Assembly: GCA_005938025.2 (NCBI GenBank)
Contig: VCCI02000002.1
Coordinates: forward strand, 1-64,000
Source of the DNA: Inquilinus sp. KBS0705
GTDB lineage: Bacteria > Bacteroidota > Bacteroidia > Sphingobacteriales > Sphingobacteriaceae
Length of the DNA: 64,000 nucleotides
Direction of reading: 5' to 3'
This document shows, piece after piece, positions 17,032 through 25,757 of the stretch. Under the pieces are notes generated by a model that made no database searches, had not been told where the DNA came from, and was given only the letters and a program-made list of their open reading frames with translations. The number at the start of each line of letters is the position of its first letter. Within the stretch, counting starts at the first letter, position 1. A program made the position numbers and the translations under genes.

Positions 17032-17182
17032 ATTGGTTGATTCTAAGGTTCAGAGTATAAAAATACTAAATAATATCGAACAGCTTGATATCCTTACCAT
17101 CTTCCCGGAATCTTAACGATTATCAAGTGAGGCTAAGAAACCAGGGTAATCCGGCTGCTGCGATCTATTCTCTAAATCGAAT

Positions 17183-17580
17183 TTATTCAGCAGAGAAATC
17201 GGCAATAAAGTTTTCCAGTTCCTGTTGCAGTTGCTCGCATATTATATCGGACTATTCGTATGATCTGAATATTTACTTTTATGTCTCTATCACTGTTTAA
17301 TATATTCGACAACATTGCAACCCCTTGTTCTGTCAAAACCATAGGCAAATACTTTGTGATCACCTTATTTTAAAGTGCCAATATGGCTCCTTAAAACTTG
17401 ACACTCGTCTTGCGAAAGTTCAAACATGAAATCATCAGGAAATCGGTCATGGTTTCTTATTACCTGTCGTTTAAGTGTTTTGTTTCTACTCCGAACAATA
17501 TTGCTAAATCAAAATCCAATTTTACTTTCTGGTTGCCAATAGTAATTTGGATCATGGTTATTTCATCAGGTATCAATTGA
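17183..17580 (-). pseudogene. Degraded ORF6N-domain DNA-binding protein
   Basis: Three minus-strand frames together spell an ORF6N (KilA-N-like) protein. The pieces are LIPDEITMIQI...GNQKVKLDFDLAILFGVETKHL (17576-17463), RFPDDFMFELSQDECQVLRS (about 17440-17380) and YLPMVLTEQGVAMLSNILNS (about 17355-17296). A further shift gives EQLQQELENFIADFSAE and a stop at 17183. Stops and frameshifts separate the pieces, and part of the middle is missing. ORF6N proteins belong to phages and mobile elements, so this is a relic of earlier cargo. Two small plus-strand frames that cross it (17085-17300, 17398-17580) are shadows. Confidence 0.75.
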
Positions 17581-17615
17581 CTTTCTATTTTATTAGCTTT
17601 ATAGTGTAAATTGAT

Positions 17616-17644
17616 CTATTAGGTCACATTTTGTGACCTAATAG
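17616..17644. promoter_or_regulatory. Perfect 13-bp palindrome between the ORF6N relic and the integrase
   Basis: CTATTAGGTCACA (17616-17628) and TGTGACCTAATAG (17632-17644) flank TTT. It lies 12 bases beyond the integrase stop on the minus strand. No U-run follows in that direction, so it may be a protein-binding site or a weak terminator. Confidence 0.45.
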
Positions 17645-17656
17645 ATTGAGAAAAAA

Positions 17657-18871
17657 TTAAATTGCAGCATACTTCTGTTTAAGTTTAGCCATGTCCTGGC
17701 TAACTTTTGAATCCAATATTTTAGCATAATGCTGTGTGGTTTTAATATTTGTATGGCCGAGCATTTTGCTAACCGTTTCTATAGGGACATTATTAGACAA
17801 TGTGACGGTTGTCGCGAAAGTATGTCTTGCTAGATGGAATGTCAAGTGCTTAAATACATCTGATAGGTCTGCTATCTCCTTTAAGTAAGCATTCATCTTT
17901 TGATTGCTTAAAACAGGTAATAGTAAGCCCATATTTTCGCATCGCGGGTGATCTTTATAACGGTTCAATATTTCTAAGGCTACGGGCAAAAGCGGTATCC
18001 TTGAAGCTGTATCTGTTTTTTGCCTGCTTGTGAATATCCATTTATCACCATCCATGCCTATCCCAATCTCATTTCTCCTTAGTTTTTTAACATCGGCATA
18101 AGATAATCCGGTATAGCAACAAAACACAAAAACATCGCGCACCTGTGATAAACGGTCAATAACAAATTTTTTATTATTGATAGCATCCAGTTCTTGTTGC
18201 GTCAAATAAGTACGCTCCTTTGCCTTTGCAGTGGATTTAAAATTAATAAAGGGATTTTGCTTTAGCCAGCCATTGGCAATACAATGATTAACGACTTTTT
18301 TAAGGTGCTTAATATATTTGGCCGCAGATACACCGGTGATCTTACAATTTACTTTCAGGTAAAATTCAAAGTCAGTAATAAAAGCATGATTTAATTGGCT
18401 GATCTCTATATCTGTTCTACCATATTTTTCTTGCAGGAATCCAGTAAGGTGTTTTTCAGATGTGTTATATCCTTTCAATGTATTAGGCTCAAAGCCATTT
18501 CCGATCAATGCTTTAACTTTAGCATTATGCTCTTTAAATAATTCCATCAGGAAACGGCTTTTTTGGTTCTTTCCTGTGAACTGATTCTGCAAGCTTTCAG
18601 TTGTTACTTGTTGGTTCGTCTCAATTAATACCTGGTGCGCATTCCGCAGTTTGGTTTGCAGACTGTCGAGATAGTTGTTAAGTGACTTAATTTCTTCTTT
18701 GGTTCCAATTCCACGTCCTGCATGGTTGTTCCATTTGGCCGGATCACAATCGCGTCCTACGGAAATATCCGCGCGTTTACCCCTAACTGTGATGCGCATG
18801 TAGATGGGCATTGCACCCCCTTTGTAGTTTTTTTGTTTTCTGATGTAGAAAAGCAGATGGAAATTACTCAT
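17657..18871 (-). CDS. int: Tyrosine recombinase / integrase of the element
   Basis: This 404-residue protein has an arm-type DNA-binding domain (FHLLFYIRKQKNYKGGAMPI), a SAM-like core-binding domain (about 110-210) and the catalytic domain. Visible residues are K in SRQKTDTASRIPL, H-x-x-R in HLARHTFATT, H in LGHTNIKTTQHYAK and the tyrosine of the same motif. The first arginine box reads YTGLSYADV with Ser where many recombinases have Arg, as in many Bacteroidota integrases. It lies 250 bases from tRNA-Glu and is transcribed away from it, so the attachment site is expected in or beside the tRNA 3' end. Confidence 0.95.
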   Translation of the reverse strand: MSNFHLLFYIRKQKNYKGGAMPIYMRITVRGKRADISVGRDCDPAKWNNHAGRGIGTKEEIKSLNNYLDSLQTKLRNAHQVLIETNQQVTTESLQNQFTGKNQKSRFLMELFKEHNAKVKALIGNGFEPNTLKGYNTSEKHLTGFLQEKYGRTDIEISQLNHAFITDFEFYLKVNCKITGVSAAKYIKHLKKVVNHCIANGWLKQNPFINFKSTAKAKERTYLTQQELDAINNKKFVIDRLSQVRDVFVFCCYTGLSYADVKKLRRNEIGIGMDGDKWIFTSRQKTDTASRIPLLPVALEILNRYKDHPRCENMGLLLPVLSNQKMNAYLKEIADLSDVFKHLTFHLARHTFATTVTLSNNVPIETVSKMLGHTNIKTTQHYAKILDSKVSQDMAKLKQKYAAI

Positions 18872-18968
18872 AATTACAAGCTTAAAAGTTAAACAAAAGT
18901 AAGTTTGTAGCCTGCATTAATCAAGATGTTCACTCGCTGAACAGGTTGATAATCAATTAATTAAAAGC

Positions 18969-19010
18969 AATTCGGTGCGTAGTGTTTTACCATATGGTAC
19001 GCACCGAATT
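18969..19010. repeat. 13-bp inverted repeat in the presumed attachment region
   Basis: AATTCGGTGCGTA (18969-18981) and TACGCACCGAATT (18998-19010) are perfect arms around 16 bases. A related partial copy, GGTGCATAATATGG, follows at 19033-19046. The interval 18872-19119 has no gene. Position between integrase and tRNA suggests integrase or excisionase arm sites. Confidence 0.5.
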
Positions 19011-19060
19011 ACGCTCATTTTTGTTACGTTTTGGTGCATAATATGGAGTTTTGATGCCAA

Positions 19061-19096
19061 CAAAAAACCCTGCAAACTTTTGATTTGCAGGGTTTT
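19061..19096 (-). terminator. Intrinsic terminator downstream of tRNA-Glu
   Basis: AAAACCCTGCAAA (19064-19076) and TTTGCAGGGTTTT (19084-19096) form a 13-bp stem with a seven-base loop. On the minus strand it ends in a T-run (GGGTTTTTTG), 24 bases past the tRNA 3' end. Confidence 0.8.
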
Positions 19097-19119
19097 AGCA
19101 CCTTTTGGTATTGTTTTTT

Positions 19120-19192
19120 GTAGCCCGTAGGGGAATCGAACCCCTGTTTCTAGAATGAAAATCTAACGTCCTAACCCCTAGACGAACGGGCC
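19120..19192 (-). tRNA. tRNA-Glu (UUC)
   Basis: Read on the minus strand, the sequence has a GGCCCGT acceptor paired with ACGGGCT, a D-arm with CTAGGGGTTAGG, the anticodon loop TTTTCAT (anticodon TTC), and the T-arm GGGGTTCGATTCCCC. CCA is not encoded. Upstream, TATCTTTG (minus strand, 19223-19216) fits the -7 promoter consensus. The integrase gene beyond its 3' end suggests this tRNA is the insertion site of the mobile element. Confidence 0.95.
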
Positions 19193-19374
19193 TTGTTTCC
19201 CTTATTTTGGGATTGCAAAGATATACGTTTCAGAACAAATTAAAAATAATCTTTTAAAAAAAATTTATCTTCCTGAATCACAGGCACTATTTTTACCATA
19301 ATCAAACAAAAATCCCCGTAAAGTATTATAATTCCGGTCATACTACGTTATCTTTATACAAACATAAACCTATT

Positions 19375-19656
19375 ATGAAAGCCATTTGGAACAACCATGT
19401 TATAGCCGAAAGCAACGATACTATTGTGGTAGAAAACAACCACTATTTCCCTAAAACCAGCGTAAATGCTGCATTTTTAGCCCCTTCTAACACCCATACC
19501 ACTTGCCCCTGGAAAGGCCTGGCATCGTACTTTACGCTAACCGTAGATGGTAAGCAAAACCCGGATGCGGCCTGGTATTACCCCGACCCAAAACCTGCCG
19601 CGGCAAACATTGCAAATTACATTGCTTTTTGGAAGGGTGTGCAAATAACAAATTGA
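19375..19656 (+). CDS. DUF427 domain protein
   Basis: This 93-residue protein is a DUF427 (NTP_transf_9) domain throughout: MKAIWNNHVIAESNDTIVVE, YFPKTSV, CPWKGLASYF and AAWYYPDPKPAAANI are the family landmarks. The biochemical role of the family is not established. It is the first gene of a six-gene operon and lies two bases before the disulfide reductase. Its presence with ergothioneine genes may be functional or just shared transcription. Confidence 0.9.
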   Translation: MKAIWNNHVIAESNDTIVVENNHYFPKTSVNAAFLAPSNTHTTCPWKGLASYFTLTVDGKQNPDAAWYYPDPKPAAANIANYIAFWKGVQITN

Positions 19657-19658
19657 TT

Positions 19659-21047
19659 ATGAAGCAATACGACTGTATAGTTATCGGATCAGGGCAAGCG
19701 GGCACACCACTGGCCAAAAAACTGGCCGGAGCCGGTAAAAAAACATTGCTGATAGAAAAACGCTTTATAGGTGGCACATGTGTAAACGATGGCTGCACCC
19801 CCACTAAAACTATGATAGCCAGTGCACGCCTGGCCTATTTAGCCGGCAAATGCAACGACATGGGGGTTACCATCAAAGGCTTTAAGGTGAACCTTAAGCA
19901 GGTTAAAAAGCGCAAAGATGATATCGTCTTAAAATCGCGCAATGGTGGGCAGGCGGCTGTAGAAAAAACCAAAAACCTCGACCTGCTCTTTGGAGAGGCT
20001 ACTTTTATAGATACAAAAACCATCTCAGTAAAGCCCAAAACAGGTAAAACAAGGCAGTTTACTGCTGATCAGGTTTTTATTAATACAGGCGCAAAAACCA
20101 TTATTCCTAATGACATTGAGGGGTTAAATGACATTAACTACTTAACATCTACCACCATCCTCGACCTTGAAAAAGTGCCTGATCACTTGCTTATTATAGG
20201 CGGCAATTACATTGGACTGGAGTTTGGGCAAATGTTCCGCCGGTTTGGCAGCAAGGTTACGATCTTAGAAAAATCGGAAAGACTGTTAGGGCGCGAGGAT
20301 GAAGATATTGCCGCCGAAATGACCAATGTATTGGAGGGCGAAGGCTTAACTATACTGACCAACGCTAAAGTCACTAAGTTTAAAAAGAAGACTGGTGGCA
20401 AAATATCCGCTACTGTTATTGTAAACGGCGAGGAGCGTAAAATACGCTGCACCCATGTACTAGTAGCTATTGGCCGTGCGCCGCAAACAGATGCCTTGAG
20501 ATTGGATAAAACAGGTGTAAAAACCGACACCAAAGGCGCCATTATTGTAAATAACAAGCTTGAAACTAATATTAATGGAATATACGCTTTAGGCGATGTT
20601 AAGGGAGGCCCTGCTTTTACACATATATCCTATAACGACTATACCATAGTTTACCGCAACCTTATCGAAAAACAGAACTTATCTATTAAAGACCGACCCG
20701 TACCTTATTGCATGTTTACCGACCCCGAATTGGGGCGTGTAGGTATAACAGAAGCCGAAGCTAAAAGGCAGGGATTAAACTATAAAGTAGCTAAATTACC
20801 CATGGCGCATGTGGCCCGGGCCATTGAAACAGGCGATACCCGCGGAATGATGAAGGCTGTTGTTGATGCCGATACCAAACAGATATTAGGCGTTGCTGTA
20901 ATAGGCACCGAGGGTGGCGAGATTATGACTGTATTGCAAATGGCGATGGAGGGCGGTATAACCTACGACAGGATACGTTTCTGTGTATTTGCCCACCCCA
21001 CCTACTCCGAATCGTTAAATAACTTGTTTTTGGCATTGGAGGATTAA
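19659..21047 (+). CDS. FAD-dependent pyridine nucleotide-disulfide reductase
   Basis: From the ATG at 19659 this is a 462-residue class I disulfide reductase. It has an N-terminal FAD site (VIGSGQAGTPLA), the redox disulfide C41-x4-C46 (GGTCVNDGCTPTK), an NAD(P) fold (LLIIGGNYIGLEFGQMFRRF), the second FAD motif (GIYALGDV) and the C-terminal catalytic pair in FAHPTYSES. It resembles MerA-like enzymes but lacks the N-terminal metal domain and the C-terminal vicinal cysteines, so mercuric reduction is unlikely. Lying ahead of ergothioneine transport and synthesis genes, it may reduce ergothioneine disulfide or another thiol; that is inference. A longer frame from 19629 is less likely because the start would lie inside the previous gene. 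Confidence 0.88.
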   Translation: MKQYDCIVIGSGQAGTPLAKKLAGAGKKTLLIEKRFIGGTCVNDGCTPTKTMIASARLAYLAGKCNDMGVTIKGFKVNLKQVKKRKDDIVLKSRNGGQAAVEKTKNLDLLFGEATFIDTKTISVKPKTGKTRQFTADQVFINTGAKTIIPNDIEGLNDINYLTSTTILDLEKVPDHLLIIGGNYIGLEFGQMFRRFGSKVTILEKSERLLGREDEDIAAEMTNVLEGEGLTILTNAKVTKFKKKTGGKISATVIVNGEERKIRCTHVLVAIGRAPQTDALRLDKTGVKTDTKGAIIVNNKLETNINGIYALGDVKGGPAFTHISYNDYTIVYRNLIEKQNLSIKDRPVPYCMFTDPELGRVGITEAEAKRQGLNYKVAKLPMAHVARAIETGDTRGMMKAVVDADTKQILGVAVIGTEGGEIMTVLQMAMEGGITYDRIRFCVFAHPTYSESLNNLFLALED

Positions 21048-21055
21048 TTTGACGC

Positions 21056-22021
21056 ATGATAAAAGTTGAGCGCCTTGTAAAAACTTTTGGTATAATAAAA
21101 GCCGTTGATAATATCTCTTTCGAGGTAAATGAAGGCGAAAACATGGTGCTTTTGGGTACCAGCGGCTGCGGTAAAACCACTACGTTAAAAATGCTGAACC
21201 GCCTCATTGAGCCCGATAGCGGCAAAATATTTATAGGCGGCAAAAATGTTTTAGAGCAACCTGCCGAAATATTAAGGCGCAATATGGGATACGTGCTTCA
21301 AAACAACGGTTTGTTTCCGCATTATACAGTTGCTGAGAACATTGCCGTAGTACCCCAATTACTTAAATGGGATAAAGCTAATACAACCAGGCGCACACAC
21401 GAGCTTTTAGAAAAGCTACATTTATCAAAAGAATATTTAACTGCTTACCCTGCAGAACTAAGCGGCGGCCAGCAACAACGTATAGGGTTGGCAAGGGCTT
21501 TGGTTGCTGATCCCGCTGTGCTATTGATGGATGAACCCTTTGGAGCATTGGACAATGTTACCCGAGCAAGCATTCACACCGAGTTTAAAGGGCTGGACGA
21601 GCTAAAGCGCAAAACTATCATTATGGTTACGCACGATGTACAGGAGGCCTTTGAACTGGCCGACCGCATCGCGCTAATGGATAAAGGCAAAATTGTACAG
21701 ATAGGCTCGCCTGCCGAATTATTGTTTAAACCGGCAAATAAGTTTGTGAGCGATTTTTTACATCAACAACACCTGCAGCTTGAATTTAAGACCATCAAGT
21801 TGTTGGATATATGGGAAGACCTGGCTGTTAGCACTAAAAAGACTAACACATCTTCCATATCAGCGGCGTTAGGTGTATGGGACGTTTTGGAGCACTTTAA
21901 ATTTAAGCGCGGCGAAACCATAAATGCTCTTAACCCCCAAACCAAAGAAGTAAAAACCATCAGTTTTGAACAGTTGATGTCGGCATTTTCACAATATAAA
22001 AACCATCAGCCGCATGAATGA
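21056..22021 (+). CDS. egtV: ABC transporter ATPase, EgtV/OpuCA-like
   Basis: The 321-residue ATPase has Walker A (GTSGCGKTT, residues 33-41), the signature LSGGQQQRIGLARAL, Walker B (VLLMDEPFGALD) and the switch histidine (MVTHD). It belongs to the quaternary-amine (ProV/OpuCA) branch. Its 3' end overlaps the permease gene by eight bases. The same operon continues into egtB and egtD, so the recently described ergothioneine importer EgtUV is a better guess than a betaine/choline OpuC system. Sequence alone cannot separate them. Confidence 0.85.
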   Translation: MIKVERLVKTFGIIKAVDNISFEVNEGENMVLLGTSGCGKTTTLKMLNRLIEPDSGKIFIGGKNVLEQPAEILRRNMGYVLQNNGLFPHYTVAENIAVVPQLLKWDKANTTRRTHELLEKLHLSKEYLTAYPAELSGGQQQRIGLARALVADPAVLLMDEPFGALDNVTRASIHTEFKGLDELKRKTIIMVTHDVQEAFELADRIALMDKGKIVQIGSPAELLFKPANKFVSDFLHQQHLQLEFKTIKLLDIWEDLAVSTKKTNTSSISAALGVWDVLEHFKFKRGETINALNPQTKEVKTISFEQLMSAFSQYKNHQPHE

Positions 22022-23585
22022 GCATCAACAAACCCTGTTTGAGTTTATGCAGCAGCAAAGCGATAAGTTGTGGGTACAAACCATGCAGCATATCGGGCTT
22101 ACATTTATATCGTTATTTATAGCCGTGCTTGTTGGTTTACCATTGGGCATATACATCACCCGTAAAAAACAATTTTCGGGCTTTGTTTTAGGTGTAGCAG
22201 GCATTTTACAAACTATACCCAGCATTGCATTACTTGGTTTTATGATACCCGTTTTAGGTATTGGTGCTAAACCCGCTATAGTCGCTTTGTTATTATATGC
22301 ACTGCTCCCAATCATCCGCAATACCTACACCGGAATAATTGGCGTTGATGGGGCCGTAAAAGAGGCCGCTGTGGCCATGGGGATGAGCAGGTGGCAAGTA
22401 TTATTAAAAGTGGAACTACCGCTTGCCATGCCCGTTATTTTGGCCGGTATACGCACGGCTACGGTTATCAATGTTGGGGTAGCCACCCTGGCATCGTACA
22501 TTGCAGCAGGCGGGCTGGGCGAGTTTATTTTTGGTGGTATATCATTAAACAATACCAATATGATATTGGCCGGCGCTATACCAGCAGCATTACTTGCCAT
22601 TATATTCGATTTCCTGCTGTCGAGGGTTCAAAAATTCAACTTTAAAAAAATAAAAGGGACTGTTAAAATTGCGCCTGTGTTGTTAGTGCTACTATCTTGC
22701 CTATACTTTATCCCCTCGGCTTATGGCGGTAAACTTACAGCCGGCTTTACACCCGAATTTATGGGTAGGCAGGATGGTAACCTGGGCTTGCAAAGTAAAT
22801 ATGGCTTAAAAATACACACCATAGTCATTAGCGATGCAGTGATGTACAAAGCCGCGCAGGAGAAAGAACTGGATGTGATCAGCGGGTACTCTACCGATGG
22901 GCGGCTAAAGGCGTATAACCTAGTGGTGCTGGATGATGATAAAAAAATATTCCCCCCTTACTATGCCGCACCTGTTGTTCGGGAAGATGCTTTAAAAAAG
23001 TTCCCTGAATTGGAGAAAACGCTGAATTTGCTATCGGGCACTATAACCGATTCTGTCATGACAGAGTTAAATTATAAAACCGATTACCTGCATCAAACAC
23101 CCGAGCGTGTAGCAAAAGATTTTTTAGTAGCCAAAAAGCTATATAAGCCCGAGCGTGGCGGAAACGATGGTATAGTACGCATTGGCTCGAAAATATTTGG
23201 TGAACAGTACATTTTAGCCAGTATGTACACAATGCTGATAAAAGGATATACTAACTATGACGTAGCCACAAAAACAGGCTTAGGCGGCACCAAAATAGTG
23301 TTTGATGCCATGACCAACAACCAGATAGACCTTTACCCCGAATATACCGGCACCGGCCTGTTAGCTATACTACAAGCCCCACAGCAAAAGGTAAACCTGC
23401 TACAGGTAAGTAAAGACAGTACCTATAATTATGTAGCAAACGAGTTTTTAAAAAAATATAATATCAAATGGTTAAAACCAATTGGGTTTAACAATGCGTA
23501 TGCTTTAATGATGCGCCAAAAGCAGGCAAAAGAGCTGCATATTAAAACAATTACCGACCTTAAACGCTATTTAGATACCAAATAA
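22014..23585 (+). CDS. egtU: Fused ABC permease and substrate-binding protein, EgtU-like
   Basis: The 523-residue protein joins a binding-protein-dependent permease (about 15-215, with the EAA loop AVKEAAVAMGMSRWQVLLKV and GLGEFIFGGISL) to an OpuAC-type binding domain (about 245-523). A transmembrane linker lies near 217-235. This fusion is shared by EgtU and some OpuC proteins. The binding domain includes GRQDGNLGLQSKYGL and DLYPEYTGTGLLAIL, the latter typical of quaternary-amine binders. Adjacent egtB and egtD support ergothioneine as the ligand, by context only. Confidence 0.85.
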   Translation: MNEHQQTLFEFMQQQSDKLWVQTMQHIGLTFISLFIAVLVGLPLGIYITRKKQFSGFVLGVAGILQTIPSIALLGFMIPVLGIGAKPAIVALLLYALLPIIRNTYTGIIGVDGAVKEAAVAMGMSRWQVLLKVELPLAMPVILAGIRTATVINVGVATLASYIAAGGLGEFIFGGISLNNTNMILAGAIPAALLAIIFDFLLSRVQKFNFKKIKGTVKIAPVLLVLLSCLYFIPSAYGGKLTAGFTPEFMGRQDGNLGLQSKYGLKIHTIVISDAVMYKAAQEKELDVISGYSTDGRLKAYNLVVLDDDKKIFPPYYAAPVVREDALKKFPELEKTLNLLSGTITDSVMTELNYKTDYLHQTPERVAKDFLVAKKLYKPERGGNDGIVRIGSKIFGEQYILASMYTMLIKGYTNYDVATKTGLGGTKIVFDAMTNNQIDLYPEYTGTGLLAILQAPQQKVNLLQVSKDSTYNYVANEFLKKYNIKWLKPIGFNNAYALMMRQKQAKELHIKTITDLKRYLDTK

Positions 23586-23590
23586 TACCA

Positions 23591-24739
23591 ATGGATTTAG
23601 CCGACTGTTATAAAAAGGTACGCCGGCGTACCGAAGAGATATGTGCCCCGCTGCAAACTGAAGATTACGTGGTTCAGCCCATAGTGGATGTTAGCCCACC
23701 TAAGTGGCATATTGGGCATACTACCTGGTTTTTTGAGACTTTTATTTTAAAGCCTTATTTTATGGGCTACCAGGAATACGACCCCAATTATAATTACGTT
23801 TTTAACAGCTATTATGAAACCGTTGGCAACCGCGTTATACGCACCGACCGGGGAAATTTAAGCCGCCCTACGGTTATAGACGTTCAGCTTTACCGCAAGT
23901 ATGTTGATGATGCGATGGAGAATTTTCTGTTAGGTAATATCAGTGATGATGTAAAGGAATTGCTCATACTCGGTTTTAATCACGAGGAGCAGCATCAGGA
24001 ACTTTTGTTGACAGATATCAAATATATTTTAGGCAACAACCCTTTGTTCCCGGCTTACTCAAAAGATTATATATCTCCAAAATCTAAAAGAACCGGCGAT
24101 GCTTTTATTAAGCTTGACGAGGGCGTTTACTATATAGGTTTTGAGGGTGAGGGTTTTAGTTTTGACAACGAACTTAACCGCCATAAAGTGTATTTAAACG
24201 CCTTTGAGATAAGCCCAGATTTGGTAACGAATGCCGAATACCTGGAGTTTATGAATTCAGGCGGTTACCACGATTTTAGGCATTGGCATGCTGCCGGTTG
24301 GGATTGGGTTAATACTAATAAAATTGAATCACCAATGTACTGGCATAATATAGACGGAGAATGGCATAACTACAACTACCATGGCTTGCAGCCTGTTAAT
24401 TGGGACGAGCCGGTTTGCCATATCAGTTACTATGAGGCCTATGCCTATGCATCCTGGAAAGGCATGCGCCTGCCTACCGAATTTGAGTGGGAAACCGCGG
24501 CAACCCATTTTAAATGGGGGAAAGCTTGGGAGTGGACAGAAAGCGCTTACTTGCCCTATCCGGGATTTGCAAAAGCACCCGGTGCAATTGGCGAGTATAA
24601 TGGCAAATTTATGGTTGGGCAAAAAGTGCTTCGCGGAGCATCAGAAGCTACCTCACCCAATCATAGCAGAATAACTTATCGTAATTTTTTCCAACCAGAG
24701 CTGCGCTGGCAATTTACCGGCATACGCCTTGCAAAATAA
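23591..24739 (+). CDS. egtB: Ergothioneine biosynthesis sulfoxide synthase, EgtB-like
   Basis: This 382-residue protein has a DinB_2 N-terminal domain and a formylglycine-generating-enzyme-like C-terminal domain. The three iron-binding histidines are present: H43 (PPKWHIGHT) and H131/H135 (FNHEEQHQE). The C-terminal domain runs from about 165 and has MRLPTEFEWETAA and VLRGAS. EgtB joins a sulfur donor to trimethylhistidine. It is shorter than mycobacterial EgtB. egtC, egtE and egtA are not in the window, so the sulfur donor and lyase are unknown. It starts five bases after egtU. Confidence 0.9.
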   Translation: MDLADCYKKVRRRTEEICAPLQTEDYVVQPIVDVSPPKWHIGHTTWFFETFILKPYFMGYQEYDPNYNYVFNSYYETVGNRVIRTDRGNLSRPTVIDVQLYRKYVDDAMENFLLGNISDDVKELLILGFNHEEQHQELLLTDIKYILGNNPLFPAYSKDYISPKSKRTGDAFIKLDEGVYYIGFEGEGFSFDNELNRHKVYLNAFEISPDLVTNAEYLEFMNSGGYHDFRHWHAAGWDWVNTNKIESPMYWHNIDGEWHNYNYHGLQPVNWDEPVCHISYYEAYAYASWKGMRLPTEFEWETAATHFKWGKAWEWTESAYLPYPGFAKAPGAIGEYNGKFMVGQKVLRGASEATSPNHSRITYRNFFQPELRWQFTGIRLAK

Positions 24740-24756
24740 ATACATCAACAATACCT

Positions 24757-25749
24757 ATGGCACCCACCACAGCAATAACAGAACAATCAGCAGCGGGATT
24801 TGATAACCAAACAAAACAGTTTTATAACGATGTTATAAACGGTTTGTCATCTACCCCAAAACGCCTTGATTCTAAATATTTTTACGACGCTCAAGGAGAC
24901 AAACTTTTCCAGGAATTAATGGCTTGTGATGATTACTATCCTACTAATTGCGAAATGGAGATATTCACTTCACAAACGGCGGAAATTTGTAAAGCAATTA
25001 TAGCTGATGGCGATGCCTTTGATCTGATAGAACTTGGCGCGGGCGATGCAACAAAATCATCTCATTTGCTTAAATACCTTATAGATCACAAAGCCGATTT
25101 TACTTATTTGCCTATTGATATATCAGATAACATAATATCTTATTTAAACATTACGCTACCGGTTACATTGCCGGGCATTAAAATAACCGGGCTTAACGGT
25201 GAGTATTTTGAAATGCTTAAAAAAGCGGCTACCATATCTAATAAGCGTAAAGTGGTAATGTTTCTCGGCTCAAACATTGGCAACATGCCTGTACATATTG
25301 CCGAAGGTTTTTGTAAAGAAATACGCAATCATTTAACGCCGGGCGATATGATGCTGATTGGTATTGACCTTAAAAAAAATCCTAAAACCATTTTAGCTGC
25401 GTATAATGATAAAGAAGGCATCACCAAACGCTTTAACTTGAATTTATTAGAGCGCATTAACCGTGAGCTAAACGCTAATTTTAATATTAACCAGTTTGAT
25501 CATTACCCTACTTACCACCCTGAAACCGGGGCGTGTAAAAGCTATTTAATAAGCCTTGCTGACCAGGAAGTGAATATTAGCGGTCAAACTATTTCCTTTT
25601 TAAAGGATGAGTATATTGATATGGAGATATCACAAAAATACACGGTTGAGCAAACCCATAAAATGGCTTCAGAGGCCCAATTTGAACCTCTGAAACAATT
25701 TTTTGACAACAAGAAATGGTTTATTGACGCCATTTGGACGGCCATCTAA
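24757..25749 (+). CDS. egtD: L-histidine N-alpha-methyltransferase, EgtD
   Basis: The 330-residue SAM enzyme trimethylates histidine to hercynine, the first step of ergothioneine synthesis. Family landmarks are PKRLDSKYFYDAQGDKLFQE, the SAM loop DLIELGAGDATKSSHLL, FLGSNIGNM, and the C-terminal EISQKYTVEQTHKMASEA. The length agrees with known EgtD. It is the last gene of the operon, 17 bases after egtB. The next gene is convergent and ends eight bases away. Confidence 0.93.
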   Translation: MAPTTAITEQSAAGFDNQTKQFYNDVINGLSSTPKRLDSKYFYDAQGDKLFQELMACDDYYPTNCEMEIFTSQTAEICKAIIADGDAFDLIELGAGDATKSSHLLKYLIDHKADFTYLPIDISDNIISYLNITLPVTLPGIKITGLNGEYFEMLKKAATISNKRKVVMFLGSNIGNMPVHIAEGFCKEIRNHLTPGDMMLIGIDLKKNPKTILAAYNDKEGITKRFNLNLLERINRELNANFNINQFDHYPTYHPETGACKSYLISLADQEVNISGQTISFLKDEYIDMEISQKYTVEQTHKMASEAQFEPLKQFFDNKKWFIDAIWTAI

Positions 25750-25757
25750 TTCGGCTA

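Larger units (their letters stand above)
1..19119. mobile_element. Integrative mobilizable element carrying a defence island, left end outside window
   Basis: A tyrosine integrase (17657-18871) sits directly beside tRNA-Glu (19120-19192). To its left are an excisionase-like HTH protein, MobC, a relaxase, an IS110-family element and at least five restriction or defence modules. No type IV secretion genes appear, so within this window it is mobilizable rather than self-transferring. The tRNA side is taken as one end because right of 19193 the gene content becomes ordinary chromosome. No second copy of the tRNA 3' end was found in the window, so the left junction is outside. One element or several nested ones cannot be decided from this sequence. 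Confidence 0.72.

Noticed and set aside
17085..17580. Two small plus-strand open frames as genes
   Set aside because: They overlap the minus-strand ORF6N pseudogene, whose protein fragments are recognisable, so they are shadow frames.
19659..21047. Annotation as mercuric reductase (MerA)
   Set aside because: No N-terminal HMA domain, no C-terminal vicinal cysteines, and no mer operon genes nearby.
21056..23585. Plain glycine betaine/choline OpuC transporter
   Set aside because: Not excluded, but the direct operon link to egtB and egtD makes an EgtUV-type importer the better call.
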